Part shown: one piece after another, positions 37,801 through 50,500 of the stretch
Numbering within the stretch: position 1 is the stretch's first letter
Layout of the letters: every line of letters starts with the position of its first letter
NCBI GenBank assembly: GCA_013398955.1
Contig: VWPU01014915.1
Span: forward strand, 1-64,000
Direction: 5' to 3'
Source of the DNA: Callaeas wilsoni
Taxonomy: Eukaryota; Chordata; Aves; Passeriformes; Callaeidae
DNA length: 64,000 bases
Translations under genes and position numbers: made by a program
Notes under the pieces: model-generated
Told to the model about the DNA's origin: nothing
The model's input: only the letters and a program-made list of their open reading frames with translations
Database searches by the model: none

Positions 37801-40800
37801 TCTTACACACCCTGTTGATTCACACCTGGCATACTTCAATCCTAAACTGTCAGAACATAGCCTAGAAGCGAAGCTCTTCATGCCAGCTTGATATGCCAGC
37901 CCATAGTAGCTGGCATATACCGGTTGTACTCCAGTAGCCCATCTCCTAGTTCTGCTTACTCTGAAAGAAATCCTACCTATATCTTTTGAATTTGGTTCTT
38001 GCTGTGAGCCTGGTAAGGGAGGTTGATTGGGAAATTCACTTCAAAAATGCATCTAAATCACTAAATCCTAACAAGTTAAAAACTAAAATGAGAAAATATA
38101 GTTAGTATCTTAAGTTATACTGCCTTAAAATGAGTACTTCTCAGACTGCAGAACTGAACAACTGCAGAACTGTCTGGATGTCATCAGGTAGTGAGTAGGG
38201 GTAGGATTAATTCCAACTGAGCTTCCTATACCTGTATATATATAAATACATTCTCTCTTTGAACATTTGTATCCTGCTTGAATTGCCTTCATCTGGCCCT
38301 GTGAATAATGTTTATTAGGAGAGCTGTGTATTTATGCTTAATAGTTGATACAGCTTGATCCCCAGCTGCAAAATGATGTGAAAAAAATACTGCTTCCTGA
38401 GACACCCAAATAAGGGACAGATTACAAACATCTCAGGTTAACCTGCTACAACATTTGACCTCAATTCATGCTTTGTTTTGAACAGATGCTATGTACTATT
38501 CTCCCCAAAATAACCTCTATTATCACACATAGCACCATCTAAATTTACAGAAGTCTATTCCAGTATTTAATTAACTTTTTCTTACAAAATTAGAATGACT
38601 TTTACCACAAGCAGTAGTAAAGACCTACAGTGCTGCTTTACATGGTCCAGTGACTTAACTAGCTTTGAGGGGAACTGCTACTTGAGTCCCAGGGAGCTCA
38701 GATTCCCAAGGACAAATCATCCTTCCTTCTATGTTTTAGAGAACTTCATAGCATCTCTAACTTACCTGTTTTTATTTTTAACTCAATTGATTCAGTTAAA
38801 TGTAGAAGATAGGACATGTTGCTTCCCAGAAGGCTTTTTTGACACATGATCCTTTTATTTATGTATTTCGTTTAGTAGATTCTTCAGAGCCTAACTAGGC
38901 TTGCCATTCACCTTTTCAAGAGTGACACAGCATTTTATACATAATATAACAGAGAGAGTATTTATTTTGCATACATATGATAAGGCTAACAGGCATTTGT
39001 GTGGCATGACACTTTTGGCAGCAGGACCATATTCCCATTTACCCTTTCCCTCACTACCACCCTTGCCAGTTCATTACTTTTTATATTGCATTTGCTTTAG
39101 AGTAAAAACCAAAACAGAACAAAACACAAGCAACCCTGCCCCCTATCAAACTGTAACAAAATTATTTTTCTGCCTGTCTAAATTTTCCACAGACTGCTGT
39201 CTAAACAACAATTTAAGGAAGTTTTTCTGTGCATTTTTTCTACTCTGTCTCCAAATCAAGCAATTTGGAATTTCTGCTGTGATTTGTGCACTGTGATTCT
39301 GTTCTGAAAAAACAAAATAAAAACCCATTATCAATATGAAGTACATTAAATAAAAATATGATCTTTTAAATTAGAAATAAAAAAGAAGATAAAGTTTATA
39401 GAAACTGGATGTGGAAATAGAGGAGTCAAGTCCCATGTATGTAGGGTTGATAAAGTCTCATCAGTTTATAAATATGAATATATATAACAATTATATAATC
39501 TACGACTTCATTAAAATCTGGTGATGTACTTAAATGAAAACACCACCTATATTTATGAGTATATGAATAAAGGTAATCTTATTTTTCCAAAGAGACTCCT
39601 ATTTCTACTAGCAGAGTAAAACTAACTGCTGAATGTGCTAGATGTTGTGAGCTCTCCAATTGTTAAACATGTAATGAAACTAAACCATGATCATTCCTTA
39701 AGATTTCCTGTAATCACTTACCTTTTGAGTGAATAAAGTGCTATTAATTGCATTTATATGCTTTAAATGAAGTACATCTGATACTTTTTATGATGGTTTG
39801 CCAGCCAATTTACATTATAATGAATAAAATTCCAAGAATCTTACACATAGTGGAGAATTAATATCGTCAATATACAAAAATACATATGGTCTGAGACATT
39901 GCATAATTACAGTGTAAGAGACACAGTGAATTAAAAAATATATATAAAATTAAATAAATTAAAATTCTAGAAAATCCAGTGTCAGTTGGTGTATTCCACA
40001 CCACAAAAGGTATACTTTTATTTGGCTTTACTTGACCATTTAAGTTGGGGGGTCACCATATGACAAAATAACAAGCACTTTGAAAAATGGGCACACGTTT
40101 TCAGGCAGTTGCATTATGCCATAGCATAGCTTGTTGTTTGTTATATAATTTTGTTATGTAACTTGTAACACAAGTTTTGTGATAAACTTAACATCTAAGT
40201 CAGTGATTCAAAAGCATGCTTATAGTACCCAAAATGGTGCAGCTTCAAGGCTGCTATATAAGCTGCTGCTACATAAGCTGCTGCTACATTAAAAATGGAT
40301 GGTGTCATAAACTGTGAGATGTCTTAGATAATATTTGCTATGTAAAGGAAAACACTGTTTAAACACCAATTGCCTGTGAAGGAAAGCAATGCTGTGTTGC
40401 TAAATGTCTGAATCCCATACTTGCTATGAACAGATGTTAACAGGAACAGTCATTATATTAAACTGCATTAATTAAATATTGACAGAACAACCTTAGTAGA
40501 TGAATTTATTAAAACAGCGTGGGGGCTGATTAGCAATTAGTAGTTTGCTGTATTCATGATTATTTGCATGTGACAGCAAACAATCAGATAGTAGAGAGAA
40601 TATTTTCTATGTTATAATCCATGTTATCCTTTCCTACCATTTGAACCAGGAAATGTCACGCTGGATTAACAAACAGAGTTAATGACTCCCTTAAATTTTT
40701 CACAAGTTTGTATTAATTCTTATGACATTCTCTTGCCATTGATTCTGTCAACAACTTTCCCAACAAACAAAAGAAGTCCAGCTTGTAATGCAGTTACATG

Positions 40801-41481
40801 TCACAGTCCTAGATGATATGTTGGTAAGAAATGAAAACAACATTTTGAAGAGCTTTTTTCCATCTACAAAGCAAGTAGAAAAGTTAGTCAAAGCAAACTA
40901 GTGTTCCTTTATTACAGGAAGACATCATTCCCTTAGTCTAAGAAAATTAGCATATCCATACAGTTCTTTTTCTTTTTAATAACTTTAACCTTTCACCATA
41001 AGGTTGAGAAGTTCCTGAATGGTCCTGACTGTGATTCTAATCAAAATAATTGAATATTAGCTATTGCAATGATTTAAAGAATGTAGGTAGTCTTAGCTTA
41101 TTATTTCTTTGAAATAAACCATTTCTTTCATTTATAGTGTCTCTGGAAGCTGAATAATTACCTACTGTTAGTTTAAATTTATCTTTATGACTTCCAAACA
41201 TAATAGATTAAATTATTACAATTAGGTCATGGAAACATACAGTACAAAATTTTCTTAAAATTTTTAAGAAAAACTTTTAAATATCCTTCTGTTTTGCTAT
41301 ATTCATGCACATGCACAGTTAAGCTCACATTTCATTATCTTCCACAAGTGCCTGTTCAATGGCAAGCAAAACAGTCAATGCCTACTGGCAATCTGCACCT
41401 AAAAGTGCCAATTCACAGTCTAGTGCTGTCTGCTAAAGTCTTCCTATGGTGGCTGATAAACTCTAAAGAAAGATTGATGTG
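34833..41481. other. Gene-free AT-rich stretch with small structured repeats
   Basis: No coding exon or mobile element recognised in 6.6 kb. Small items: a perfect 10-bp-arm inverted repeat at 37891-37918, a 15-bp tandem duplication at 40258-40287, and a candidate conserved element at 40480-40600 holding a POU octamer (ATTTGCAT at 40562). Frames up to 131 codons (38901-39296) lack domains. Confidence 0.55.
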
Positions 41482-42057
41482 TGTCATGCCAACAAGCCTT
41501 CCCCAGGCACTCACTTACTCACTCTCCCCAGTGCAATGGGGGAGTGAATTAGAAGGGTAATAGTGAAAAAACCTTTTCAGTTGAGATAAAAACAGTTTAA
41601 TAGGGAAAGCAAAAGTTTTGCACACAAGCAAAGCAAAACTAGGTATTAACTCATCATTTTCTATGGGCAGGAAGGTGTTCAGCCGTCCTCAGGAAAGCAG
41701 GGCTCCATTATACATCGTAGTTACCTGGGATGACAAACATCTCCTCTCCAAATATTGGCTCTTTCCTTCTTCTTCCCCCAGCTTTATAGGCTGTGTGTGA
41801 TGCCACATGCTCTGGAATATCGCTTGGGTCAGTAGTGGTCAGCTGTCCCAGCTGTGCCCCTTCCCAGCTCCTTCTGCACCCCCAACCTCCTCACTGAGGG
41901 GGTGGAGTAAGAAGCAGAAAAGGCCTTGACTCTGTGTAAGCCGTGCTCAGCAGTGAAGAAAACATCTCTGTTATCAATATGTGGCAGCACAAATCCAAAA
42001 CACGGCCCTGTACCAGCTGCTGAGGAAATTTAACTCTTACCCCAGCCAAAATGTGTG
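41482..42057 (-). mobile_element. Solo LTR, avian ERV family A, copy 3 (inverted)
   Basis: The plus strand shows the family in reverse complement: tgtcat start, ttgagataaaaacagtttaat (complement of the poly(A)/R block), gcaaagcaaaactagg, gtgttcagccgtcctcagga, ccccagctttatagg (TATA box on the minus strand at 41788-41783), gaagcagaaaaggccttgac and a ccccagccaaaa end. Same block order as copies 1 and 2 read on the other strand. No internal genes next to it. Confidence 0.93.
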
Positions 42058-42626
42058 GAGTGCTAAAATGCATTTGGTAGAGAGAAACTTCTCATTTAAT
42101 TTCTTCTTCCAGAACTTTAGCTAGAGCACACTAAAACTGTAATTGAACTAAAATCCTGTGTCACAACTGGGCATAGCTAAGGGACTTGCTAAAATCTTGT
42201 GCTATTGCTGCCAACTGAATTGTTAACGTAGTTGCAGTGTTATTAGTACAAACAAAGCACTGTGGAGAAGCTCCTTTCCCATATCCTGTTAATCATTATT
42301 CAAAACAGCTACTTCAGGAGGATTTATGAGAGTCAGGAATAACCAAATGTTTTGCTGTACCCTACGCAGTAGTGCAGTGTGATAACAGTGGAGATGTGAG
42401 ACCATCATTCCATGCCAAGGCCTTAAACAAACCCTTTTTAATTTGAATAGATTTTCTGATTTTTTTGATTTTTCTTTTAATTTTACAACTGCTTAAATAT
42501 GATGAGACAAATTGTCAGTTTCTGGCCTTGTTTAATTTTTTTTTGAGGGAGCTATTCTATGAAAATGAACAAGTCAGAAGGTTAGCCATGAAAAGGCCTT
42601 TAAATATCATATTTAATGTGTCTCTA
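42058..42626. other. Gene-free AT-rich stretch
   Basis: Nothing recognised. Confidence 0.5.
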
Positions 42627-42679
42627 TGTGTGTGTGTGTGTGTGTGAAATCATCACTTCTTCTGGAAGTGATGATTTCA
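42627..42679. repeat. (TG)n tract fused to a 15-bp perfect inverted repeat
   Basis: A (TG)n run (about 42627-42646) leads directly into tgaaatcatcacttc (42645-42659), a 5-nt spacer, then gaagtgatgatttca (42665-42679). The arms are perfectly complementary over 15 bp, so a hairpin or cruciform is possible. It is too short and AT-rich for a microRNA precursor. Confidence 0.85.
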
Positions 42680-45600
42680 TAAAGGTCAATAAAATATTTA
42701 ATAGTTATACTAGATGATTCTAAGATTTAGACGATGACCACTGATTGGGATCGAAACATTATTGTAAGTTACAAGGACTTCAAACTCTCATTTGAGATAC
42801 AGGAATTCTGAAGAGTCAGTACCTAAAAACTGATACATCACATTTCATAAGAATGAGGTTAAAAGCAATATCTAATATATTTCCAGATATCTACTTCAGG
42901 CTACATGGCATATCCATCTACTTGGGATCTGCAAACAAGGCAGCCTTTCAAGGACAAAAGAAGAATCCAATGTTTTCTGACAAAATAAAGTCGAAGAAGG
43001 AGATTTTCTGCTTGTATAATAATATTTTTTAATACACACATTTAGACAGAAGCCATTTCACTGCAGGGTCTACACTGCTAAAGTAAATGCAAATCTGTTT
43101 CTCAACCCTCAACAGTACCTGCCTGTCTGCATTGGCGTTTCCCTTATCCATGTCCTGCCCAAATAGAAGAGTTGAAGACACACTGCTTTGGAGAGCAAGT
43201 TCAAGACTGAACCTGTGTCAGCAGCAATGCCACTTGGTCACTTTGAGAAGACAGACACCTGGCTTCTATGCTCCCAGTGTCTTTACATTAATTAACTGGG
43301 AGGGGACTTGATTAAATCTAAATTATGCTTGAATCACAGAATAGATGCTCTTTAACAAAGTGAATAGTAGAGATAAATTTTGCTTAGGTCTTTGAATGGC
43401 AGACCTATACAGAAATTTCTTTAAACTTAATGTGGTATATTTTTTCTGTAAGTCTTTACAGCAGAGCTTTTGTTCTCCTACATCAGAGCCACGCATTTCA
43501 TTTCCATCTCTGTCTGGAATCATCTTCTGGAAGCACTTACTTAATCTCTCAGATTAGATTCATACCTTTAACAGGTCACAGAGGAACTATGAAAACTGCA
43601 GGCATAATAAAAAGTTAGCAGAATTTCCAGCAGTGGAGCCCTTGGTCTTCCTTATTAAAGGCTTCCAAGTCTTTATGCCTCTAGAAGTTTGAAGTCCACT
43701 AGACTAATGAGTATCATATTAAAAAAAAAAGGAAATTGCTTCAGTCTGGTTTTGCTTTTCAATAACTGTGTGAAGGTTGGAATTCTTTGTGTTTCTGTGA
43801 AATTATCTGTCATAGTGAAAGAAATGAAAGTAAGTTTGTAACTCAGCACCAGTAAATACAGATGTGTAATTTTAGTAGTTCTGAATAGCACTGCAAACTT
43901 ATTTAAACCTACACAAGATTAGTCACTACTCTCCAGAGGAAACATTTTCTCACAGATGCATACCAAGGAAACAGATAAGAAGAGGTATTATTTAATTTTA
44001 AATTATAATTTAAAAAAATCATTGAATACATAGGCTGGTCTGGTAAGTATTGATGTAGTTCCCCCACCAGAAAAAAAGAATGTAATTTGATTTGGTAAGT
44101 GTTCAGTAATGATAATTTTAAGGTTCTTTAAATGAACAATTCCACTGCTTTTTAGATAAAAAACTGGTTTAAAAAATTCTCATTTTCAATGGAACAGTAA
44201 TATAGTTCCTTCCTTACATAAAATTTAAAATTTAAAATATTTATTATCTACTTTTAAGGAGGTAATTTAACTGTGTTCTCCTTTATACTGATTCTACTTA
44301 GGCAAAACTCCGATTCACTTAAGTGAGATTTTTTGCTAAAGAGCTCTTAAGCTTATCAATTGTCAGAAAGTTGTAAGAGAAGTTTACAAATCTTTGCGGT
44401 TTGGGAGTTTTCACTGGGGCTTGTTCAGTGTTGTTTTCAGGTTTGTTTTGTTGTGGTGTTTGTTCGTTTGGGTTTTTCTTAACTCATTAATATACAAAAG
44501 CATGTAAGTCATCTGTCAATGCAGAAGGTCAGGGCATCAATTGTGCCGTGGGATACATGTTCAGAGAATTTCTTTTGATGTTATAGCTTCTCCTCTTGAA
44601 TTGACACTGCATAACACTTCTCTGTCAGTGTCAAAATCCGTATCTGTAGAAACCACATCGTCATGTTTTGGCAAGCACATACTTAAAAGTTAAAGTGTGT
44701 AAACCCACTCTTAGGTTGAAATGTAAAATTCTGCAGAAATTAAAAAAAAAAAAATCTGGCAGCGTTTAGGAATCCCCTCCTCATTTTTCCCTATTAAACT
44801 AATACATAACTGTGGAAAACATTGAAAGAAAATTACTGTAAACTTCAGTTACATTCTGCAAGAGATTTTTGTAGGGTAAAAATACCACTTATCCCATAAA
44901 GTCCATTTTCAGAAGCATGCACCAAACTCCAGTAGGAAAGAATCTATTAAGTGGTACTTTGGTATTGTCAGGCATGCTTTCCTCCATTACACAAGTATTT
45001 TTTCACTTCAAAACAGTCTAACTATGGGCAGCCTGAGATAAATGTTTGTTGCAGGTGCATAAGCCATCTGTGATGCACTTGTCTCATTCAAGAACAATAG
45101 CTATTACCAAATTCCACAGCATGTGAAATATGTAATATAAAAGGGCCACTAATGTTGGGGAAGCTTCTAGGAATTTAGCAGCTGATACATTAAATATTCT
45201 GTTGGAATAAATTTATAACCTGTTCATGAAAACTGTAGAAACAAAAGTAAGCCAAGATTTAAAAGAATAGAAAGCTGAAGTTGATGCAGTAATATCTAGC
45301 TAGAGGTACTTTCAGCATGTTAAAATAGCTACTGGTGCTTATCTGGAATATCACCACATTTGCACAGCTGCACATTGCAGTCTGGAATCTTATGACATCA
45401 AAACTCATTATGTGAAAGATGTCTATTACTGTAATAATTAATTGCAGTGATATGCTAATTCCCATGTAGATGTAATAAATATACAAAATAACTTTGTGGT
45501 TTTTATTGCTTCTGCCAGTAAGACTGTGGCCATCTGAAATGAGAGTACAAATTAGAAGCAGGGCAGCTCAAACATAAAAGCTGAACATCTATTTTTGTTA

Positions 45601-46890
45601 ATGAAATGTAGCAGACTTCTAAACACGGCAGGCAATGTGTTGAAATCTGAAAAGGTCAGATGTTGCACACAGCAAAACCTGTTTCTTCTGAAATTATAAT
45701 TAATTTCAGTCTATGCTGATGGAAACTGCAAGCTACTCTCAGAGTAAACTCAGCAGAAAAATTTAGGTACCTCAAGAAAGAGCCAAGCTGCCAATAAAAA
45801 CTTCCTCTCCCCAGAATTAAATTAAAAAGGAAAATATAGCTGTTTATATTTTAATAGCACCAGCATATATATTTATAATCTAAAGTTACTGATTGCCCAG
45901 CATTAAGTTTAATTTTGAATGGAAAGTTTGCAAAAGTTATTTATTCATTCCTTCAAAAATGTTTTGAATAGTATCTTTTAAAAATGTAAAAGAATGTCTA
46001 CATTCTCAATCATTCACCAAACAATGATTTTGGTGGAAATTGTTGTTTGTAAAAATCTTAGTGCTACACCTTTTCTTTAAACCACTGTTCCCAGTGCAGC
46101 AATCTCGACTTAGTTAATGACTGATTTCAGGTGTACTAAAGAACAAAGTGAAGGATTTAAGCAAAACCTGCGGACATTACTGGTGGCAATTTTAATTATA
46201 TATTTGAAATACACAAATCTTTCACTTTATAAAATGGAGAAAAATTAGGTATTTAAATGTCAGAATTGCTTTCACTTATAAATTAAATCTATACACCATT
46301 ATCTGAACACATTTGTTTGAAAATTCAGCATTAATTTTCCAGACATAAGCCAATTGTTTTAAAACTTTTACATCAAACTTATTCAGTTGTGTTGATCAAG
46401 AGATGTCTAGCTTCAATAGTTGCTGTTCAATATGATCTTAATTACTGCCACACTGAAATCTAATCCAAAGTGCTTATAACATACACGCACACACATATAT
46501 AAATAAATATATATAATCTCTCTTTTCCTCAGCTACAGAAAAGAAGAATTTATTGAATTATATTACTGTATTCAATTGTCTATTTCTATCTGGAAATTAG
46601 CCATTGGTAATGATTTATTTAAAAGTCTCATCATCCTCTCTTATTCTGCTGGCCAAACAGCTGTCTATATTTTTTTCCTTATGAGCTTTCTGAAATTTTT
46701 ATCTAATGGTTTATGCTAAGTATTGCCAGTTTTCTCTTTATGGAAGTTTATTGGATTTTTCTCTCTTTGCCTTTTAGAAAAAGCTGATTTATACCAGAAA
46801 AAAAATGCAGGTTTTGGGGAATCTAATAAAATCTTTTAAGCAGCTCCCAAATATTAATTGTATTGGTGGTTTTTATCTACTTTCTCAGTG
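42680..46890. other. Gene-free AT-rich stretch
   Basis: No gene or mobile element recognised. Contains an A12 run near 44741, a G/T-rich patch at 44397-44480 and a mixed AC/AT tract at 46483-46517. Confidence 0.55.
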
Positions 46891-46891
46891 T

Positions 46892-47013
46892 GATTGGCTT
46901 ATAATTTTATGTTTTCCACTTTGTGAAACTGTCGCCGCATCCTAGAGTGCAAAGCAAACAAACTGGCACGTTTTCCCCAGAGTATAAAACAGACACTTCA
47001 GGCTCTCTGCAAA
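46892..47013 (+). promoter_or_regulatory. Candidate TATA/CCAAT alternative promoter
   Basis: A reverse CCAAT box (attgg) lies at 46892-46896, then TATAAAAC at 46983-46990, about 90 bp downstream. The intervening stretch is less AT-rich than its surroundings and carries CpGs (ctgtcgccgc near 46930). A start of transcription would fall near 47013. A splice donor follows at 47168. Order and spacing are those of a regulated vertebrate promoter. The same motifs can arise by chance in 64 kb, so this is an inference. Confidence 0.4.
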
Positions 47014-47167
47014 TGTAGGCAAGTTACAGCCACTTGGAACTAATCAACGACTAACTTACAGTTCTGTGATCTGCTTCCCTACGCTTCTTGGAGTGAAGTT
47101 TGAGGTAAAATTCGAGTCACAGAGTATGCAGGTCCTTGATTCTCCTTAGATGTAGCAGTTGTTTGAG
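47014..47167 (+). other. Candidate non-coding first exon
   Basis: If transcription starts ~30 bp after the TATA box, a ~154-nt exon ends at GAG|GTAAGC (GT at 47168). A second donor-like site with the same tttgaggtaa core lies at 47105, so two alternative ends are possible. The exon has only a very short upstream frame (atgcaggtccttgattctcct then stop) and no long coding frame. It could splice to the coding exon at 58424, which lies on the same strand. Confidence 0.3.
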
Positions 47168-47424
47168 GTAAGCATGTACAAATTGGAAAGAACAGCTTTG
47201 AACCAGCAACCCCAGGCTTTTACCACAGACTGAAGTTCCTCATGGCTTTTTTACTGTACTTCATCAAGAGTATTTAATGAGCACATTTCTTTCCTAATGG
47301 GATGCTATGGTCTTAAGCACACACCTTCTTTAGCACAGCTTGAGTTTTATCCACTAGAGTACCAGTCTGTGAGTATCCAAGAATATTTGGAACTGAGATT
47401 TTATTGAAGTGAAAATATACTACA

Positions 47425-47500
47425 CTAGACTAGACTAGACCAGACCAGAATCATTAAGGCTAGTGAAGACCTCTGAGATTATTAAGTCCAACTGTTAATA
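47425..47500 (-). mobile_element. Short CR1 3'-end fragment with (TAGAC)n
   Basis: actagactagactagacc is followed by agaatcattaaggctagtga and gacctctgagattattaagt ccaac. The second part matches the inverted CR1 3' terminus. The short pentanucleotide run occupies the place where the tail repeat normally sits. Confidence 0.7.
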
Positions 47501-50500
47501 AGTTAAGACTTTCCATTTGTTTTGTTTCTCATTTTGTTGCTTTAAGCTTTCCTAAGCGATTTCTAGTTTGTGATTTTGATATTCTACTCATATGATTCTA
47601 TCTACTACTTTTCAGTAATATCAACACAACTGAATTTATGCTCATAAATCAGCAGTTTAGGAGGTCAAATTCTCACTGTTTAGAAGCCAATCTCTTGGCA
47701 GAAATATATAGGAGATGAAATATAGTATTATTTTTATGTGTAATAGTGACATAGTGAAATTCTTCTTAAAATTTTTATTCAGTGCTAAATGACTTATTAT
47801 TTTTTCTCTTTTATATTTAGTTTAGTCCATGTTGACTCAGTCAGCTGGGTGGTCATCTTGAAGATATTCCCTTTTTCATTTCAATAAATCTTATTCAAAT
47901 TTATATACTACTCTCTTAAAATAAAACATGGGTCATTTACCGAAGTTTCTGTCTTATTCTATTCACTGATGTTTGCTATTTGAATTTTCAGGGAATGAAG
48001 ATTTCAGGACACAGTGCTTCCTAGCTAAGAGGAAAACTCATTAGTTAAATTTAATAAGTTTAAATTTCTTTTTGTTACATGTGTAGAGACGTCCTTATTG
48101 CACTGTCATATGTTCCTTTATGGTATCACAAAGAGTTAAATACAAGATGTAGCTTGTTTAACACAAAAGGAGAACATCATTTGGGGTTCCATGGTCAGCT
48201 CTAGATTTTAAATAACAGAAATGTAAGATGTATTTATCCTCTGTTCCCTTGACCAAAATTTCAATTTAGAGCAGTTTAGAGCAGAATTGCCAGCAAAGTG
48301 GAGACATTTATTATCTGCTGGGGGGATCACTTACATTTTGCAGAAGCAATCTCAGTGATATTCATTACTTAGTCTGTAACTACCATCAACTTTATTGTTT
48401 ACATGTATAGTTTGGATGTGAATCAAGGTAATCACCCTAGTTATTACTGAAATCCAGGGTACATTCTTCTCAAGACACTACTTTTCATGTTTGGATCAAT
48501 ATCGAGTTCTATAGGACTAAATCCAGGAAGCTGCATGACCCCCCATACTAATCTGTGGGATCATGACAGTGAGTCTGACAAGACGTATCTTTACAGACCT
48601 TTCCGACTGAGAAACAGCTTTCAACAATTAGGATGCTACAGTGAAATTCTTCCATTTAAAAGGAAGAGATCACTTGCCACTTCCTGTTCTATTTATGTGG
48701 CATTTATTTCTAATATCTCAAAACTGAGAAAAGCAGAGGTTTGGTTTTATAGCTGTATGGGATTTTTCTTTCTGTACCCCGCTCTGTCTCTACACCTCTG
48801 AGTTTTACTCCCATACCTCCTGAGAAGTTAGGAAAGTGAAATATCTGTCCAAGATCTCATTGTAGGTAAAGCTCCTTTGTTAACTTTGATATCAAAAGAT
48901 AAAATCTGAAGTCCGACCTGTAAATGAACTCAGGCATCTTATTTCAAACTGCGAACTGAAAACTCTGTTCCAGGTTCTAAGGCTGAATAAGACTAAAATT
49001 TTGTAGGCATTGCTCATTTTTTTGCTGTTTCTGTAAGCATACAAAGTCACATCTTTTTCACATCTACTGCTAACCTAATCTTGAATATTCTGGGGACCCC
49101 TACACTCAGTTCATGGCCAAGAAGCACACTAAAATCTTCCTCAGTTCCAAAAGGCTTGTTACACATAGAATACTGTGCAAACACCTACACCACCTGTGTA
49201 GCTTTGTAGTACACCACAAATGCTAGTGGGATACCATTCTAATTTAACTTCTCATGCAAACTACAGGGAATCTAGCAAACAAAGGAAGGGGTTGGATCTC
49301 CTTGAATAAGGTGTTCCATTCCTTATATCTTCTATTGAATTTGACACTTGGAAGTCAGCAGTGCTATTAAATTTATTTTGAAAATCTCTCAGATTGTAAA
49401 AAGTCTACATATATGCTAAGCTGAAATAAGGGGACTTCAGTTTGAAGAAAAATCAAATGAAAATAGAATGATACTGTTCCTCAAGAGCTAGGTTTGAGTT
49501 CCATTATTTTCTCTACTTGATTTCTGTTGTACCATTTAAGCTGTTTAAGGCAACACATTACTTTGTTTACAATGCTTCACTACAATATTTATTGTTCTAA
49601 TCAAATCTGCAGCTGGTTATTTTAAATGGAGATTCAGTACTGGCTCCTTCATGAACAGCACTGAATCTCCTTAAATTTAAATATAGTGCTCAAGACAATA
49701 TGTTCATCAGAAAAAAAAGAAAAGCTCGACCCAAAAAACCATTCTGTTCATTCTGTTTCCATTTTAAGGGATGTGTTTGATGCATGTTAATGTTGAGCTC
49801 TGTAATGTTTTCCTTTGAAATATCATATAGACTGTATTTTGCTAGAATATATGTCATAATGTTTTCTGGTATTTTCAGATGAGCTGAAGTGTATATCTGT
49901 TCTTAATCTATTCCCTCTGCTGAGGCAATGTGCATCTTCAGCAGCATATTTAACCAAATAGATTTTTTTTCTTAGCAGATCAAACTGAGTTCTGCTGCAG
50001 GCACAGAACTTCCTATTTAAATGACAAATGTCTCTGCTTCCAGATTTGAAAACTCACTTATTGACTCTTTCATCTTGTGTAAACAAATAATCAGCCCATC
50101 ACCAGTATGATGGGGAAAGTGGAAGAATTAAAAGGAAAAGGAATTTTTGGGAGTCCTGCCAAATATTGCATTTCTTGGAATAAAAAATTACTTGTTTGCT
50201 GTTAATGTTGCCATTATACACAAATAGTAGACAGCGATGCGAGAAAGAGCAAAGGAAAATCTACAAAGTTGCTGTAATACCAAATACTTCTTCACACTTA
50301 GAAGGCAGTGAGGTTTTGGGGGTTTTTTTCTGTAATGACAGCAGAGAAGTTCTGATTTTTAACAAAATATTTCAAGCTTCTTTTGCAATTAAGCTTTGAG
50401 AATGCTTAAGAAACTTTCAATTTAAGTGTCTAAGTAGTTTAAATGTACCATCATTTAGTCATCCTTTGAAAAGTTTGAAGTTAACCTGTTTCTAAACATT

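Noticed and set aside
42645..42679. MicroRNA precursor
   Set aside because: The stem is only 15 bp with a 5-nt loop, shorter than a usable pre-miRNA stem.
48790..48880. MIR-like short interspersed element
   Set aside because: Only a vague resemblance to the MIR core; too short and diverged to support by eye.
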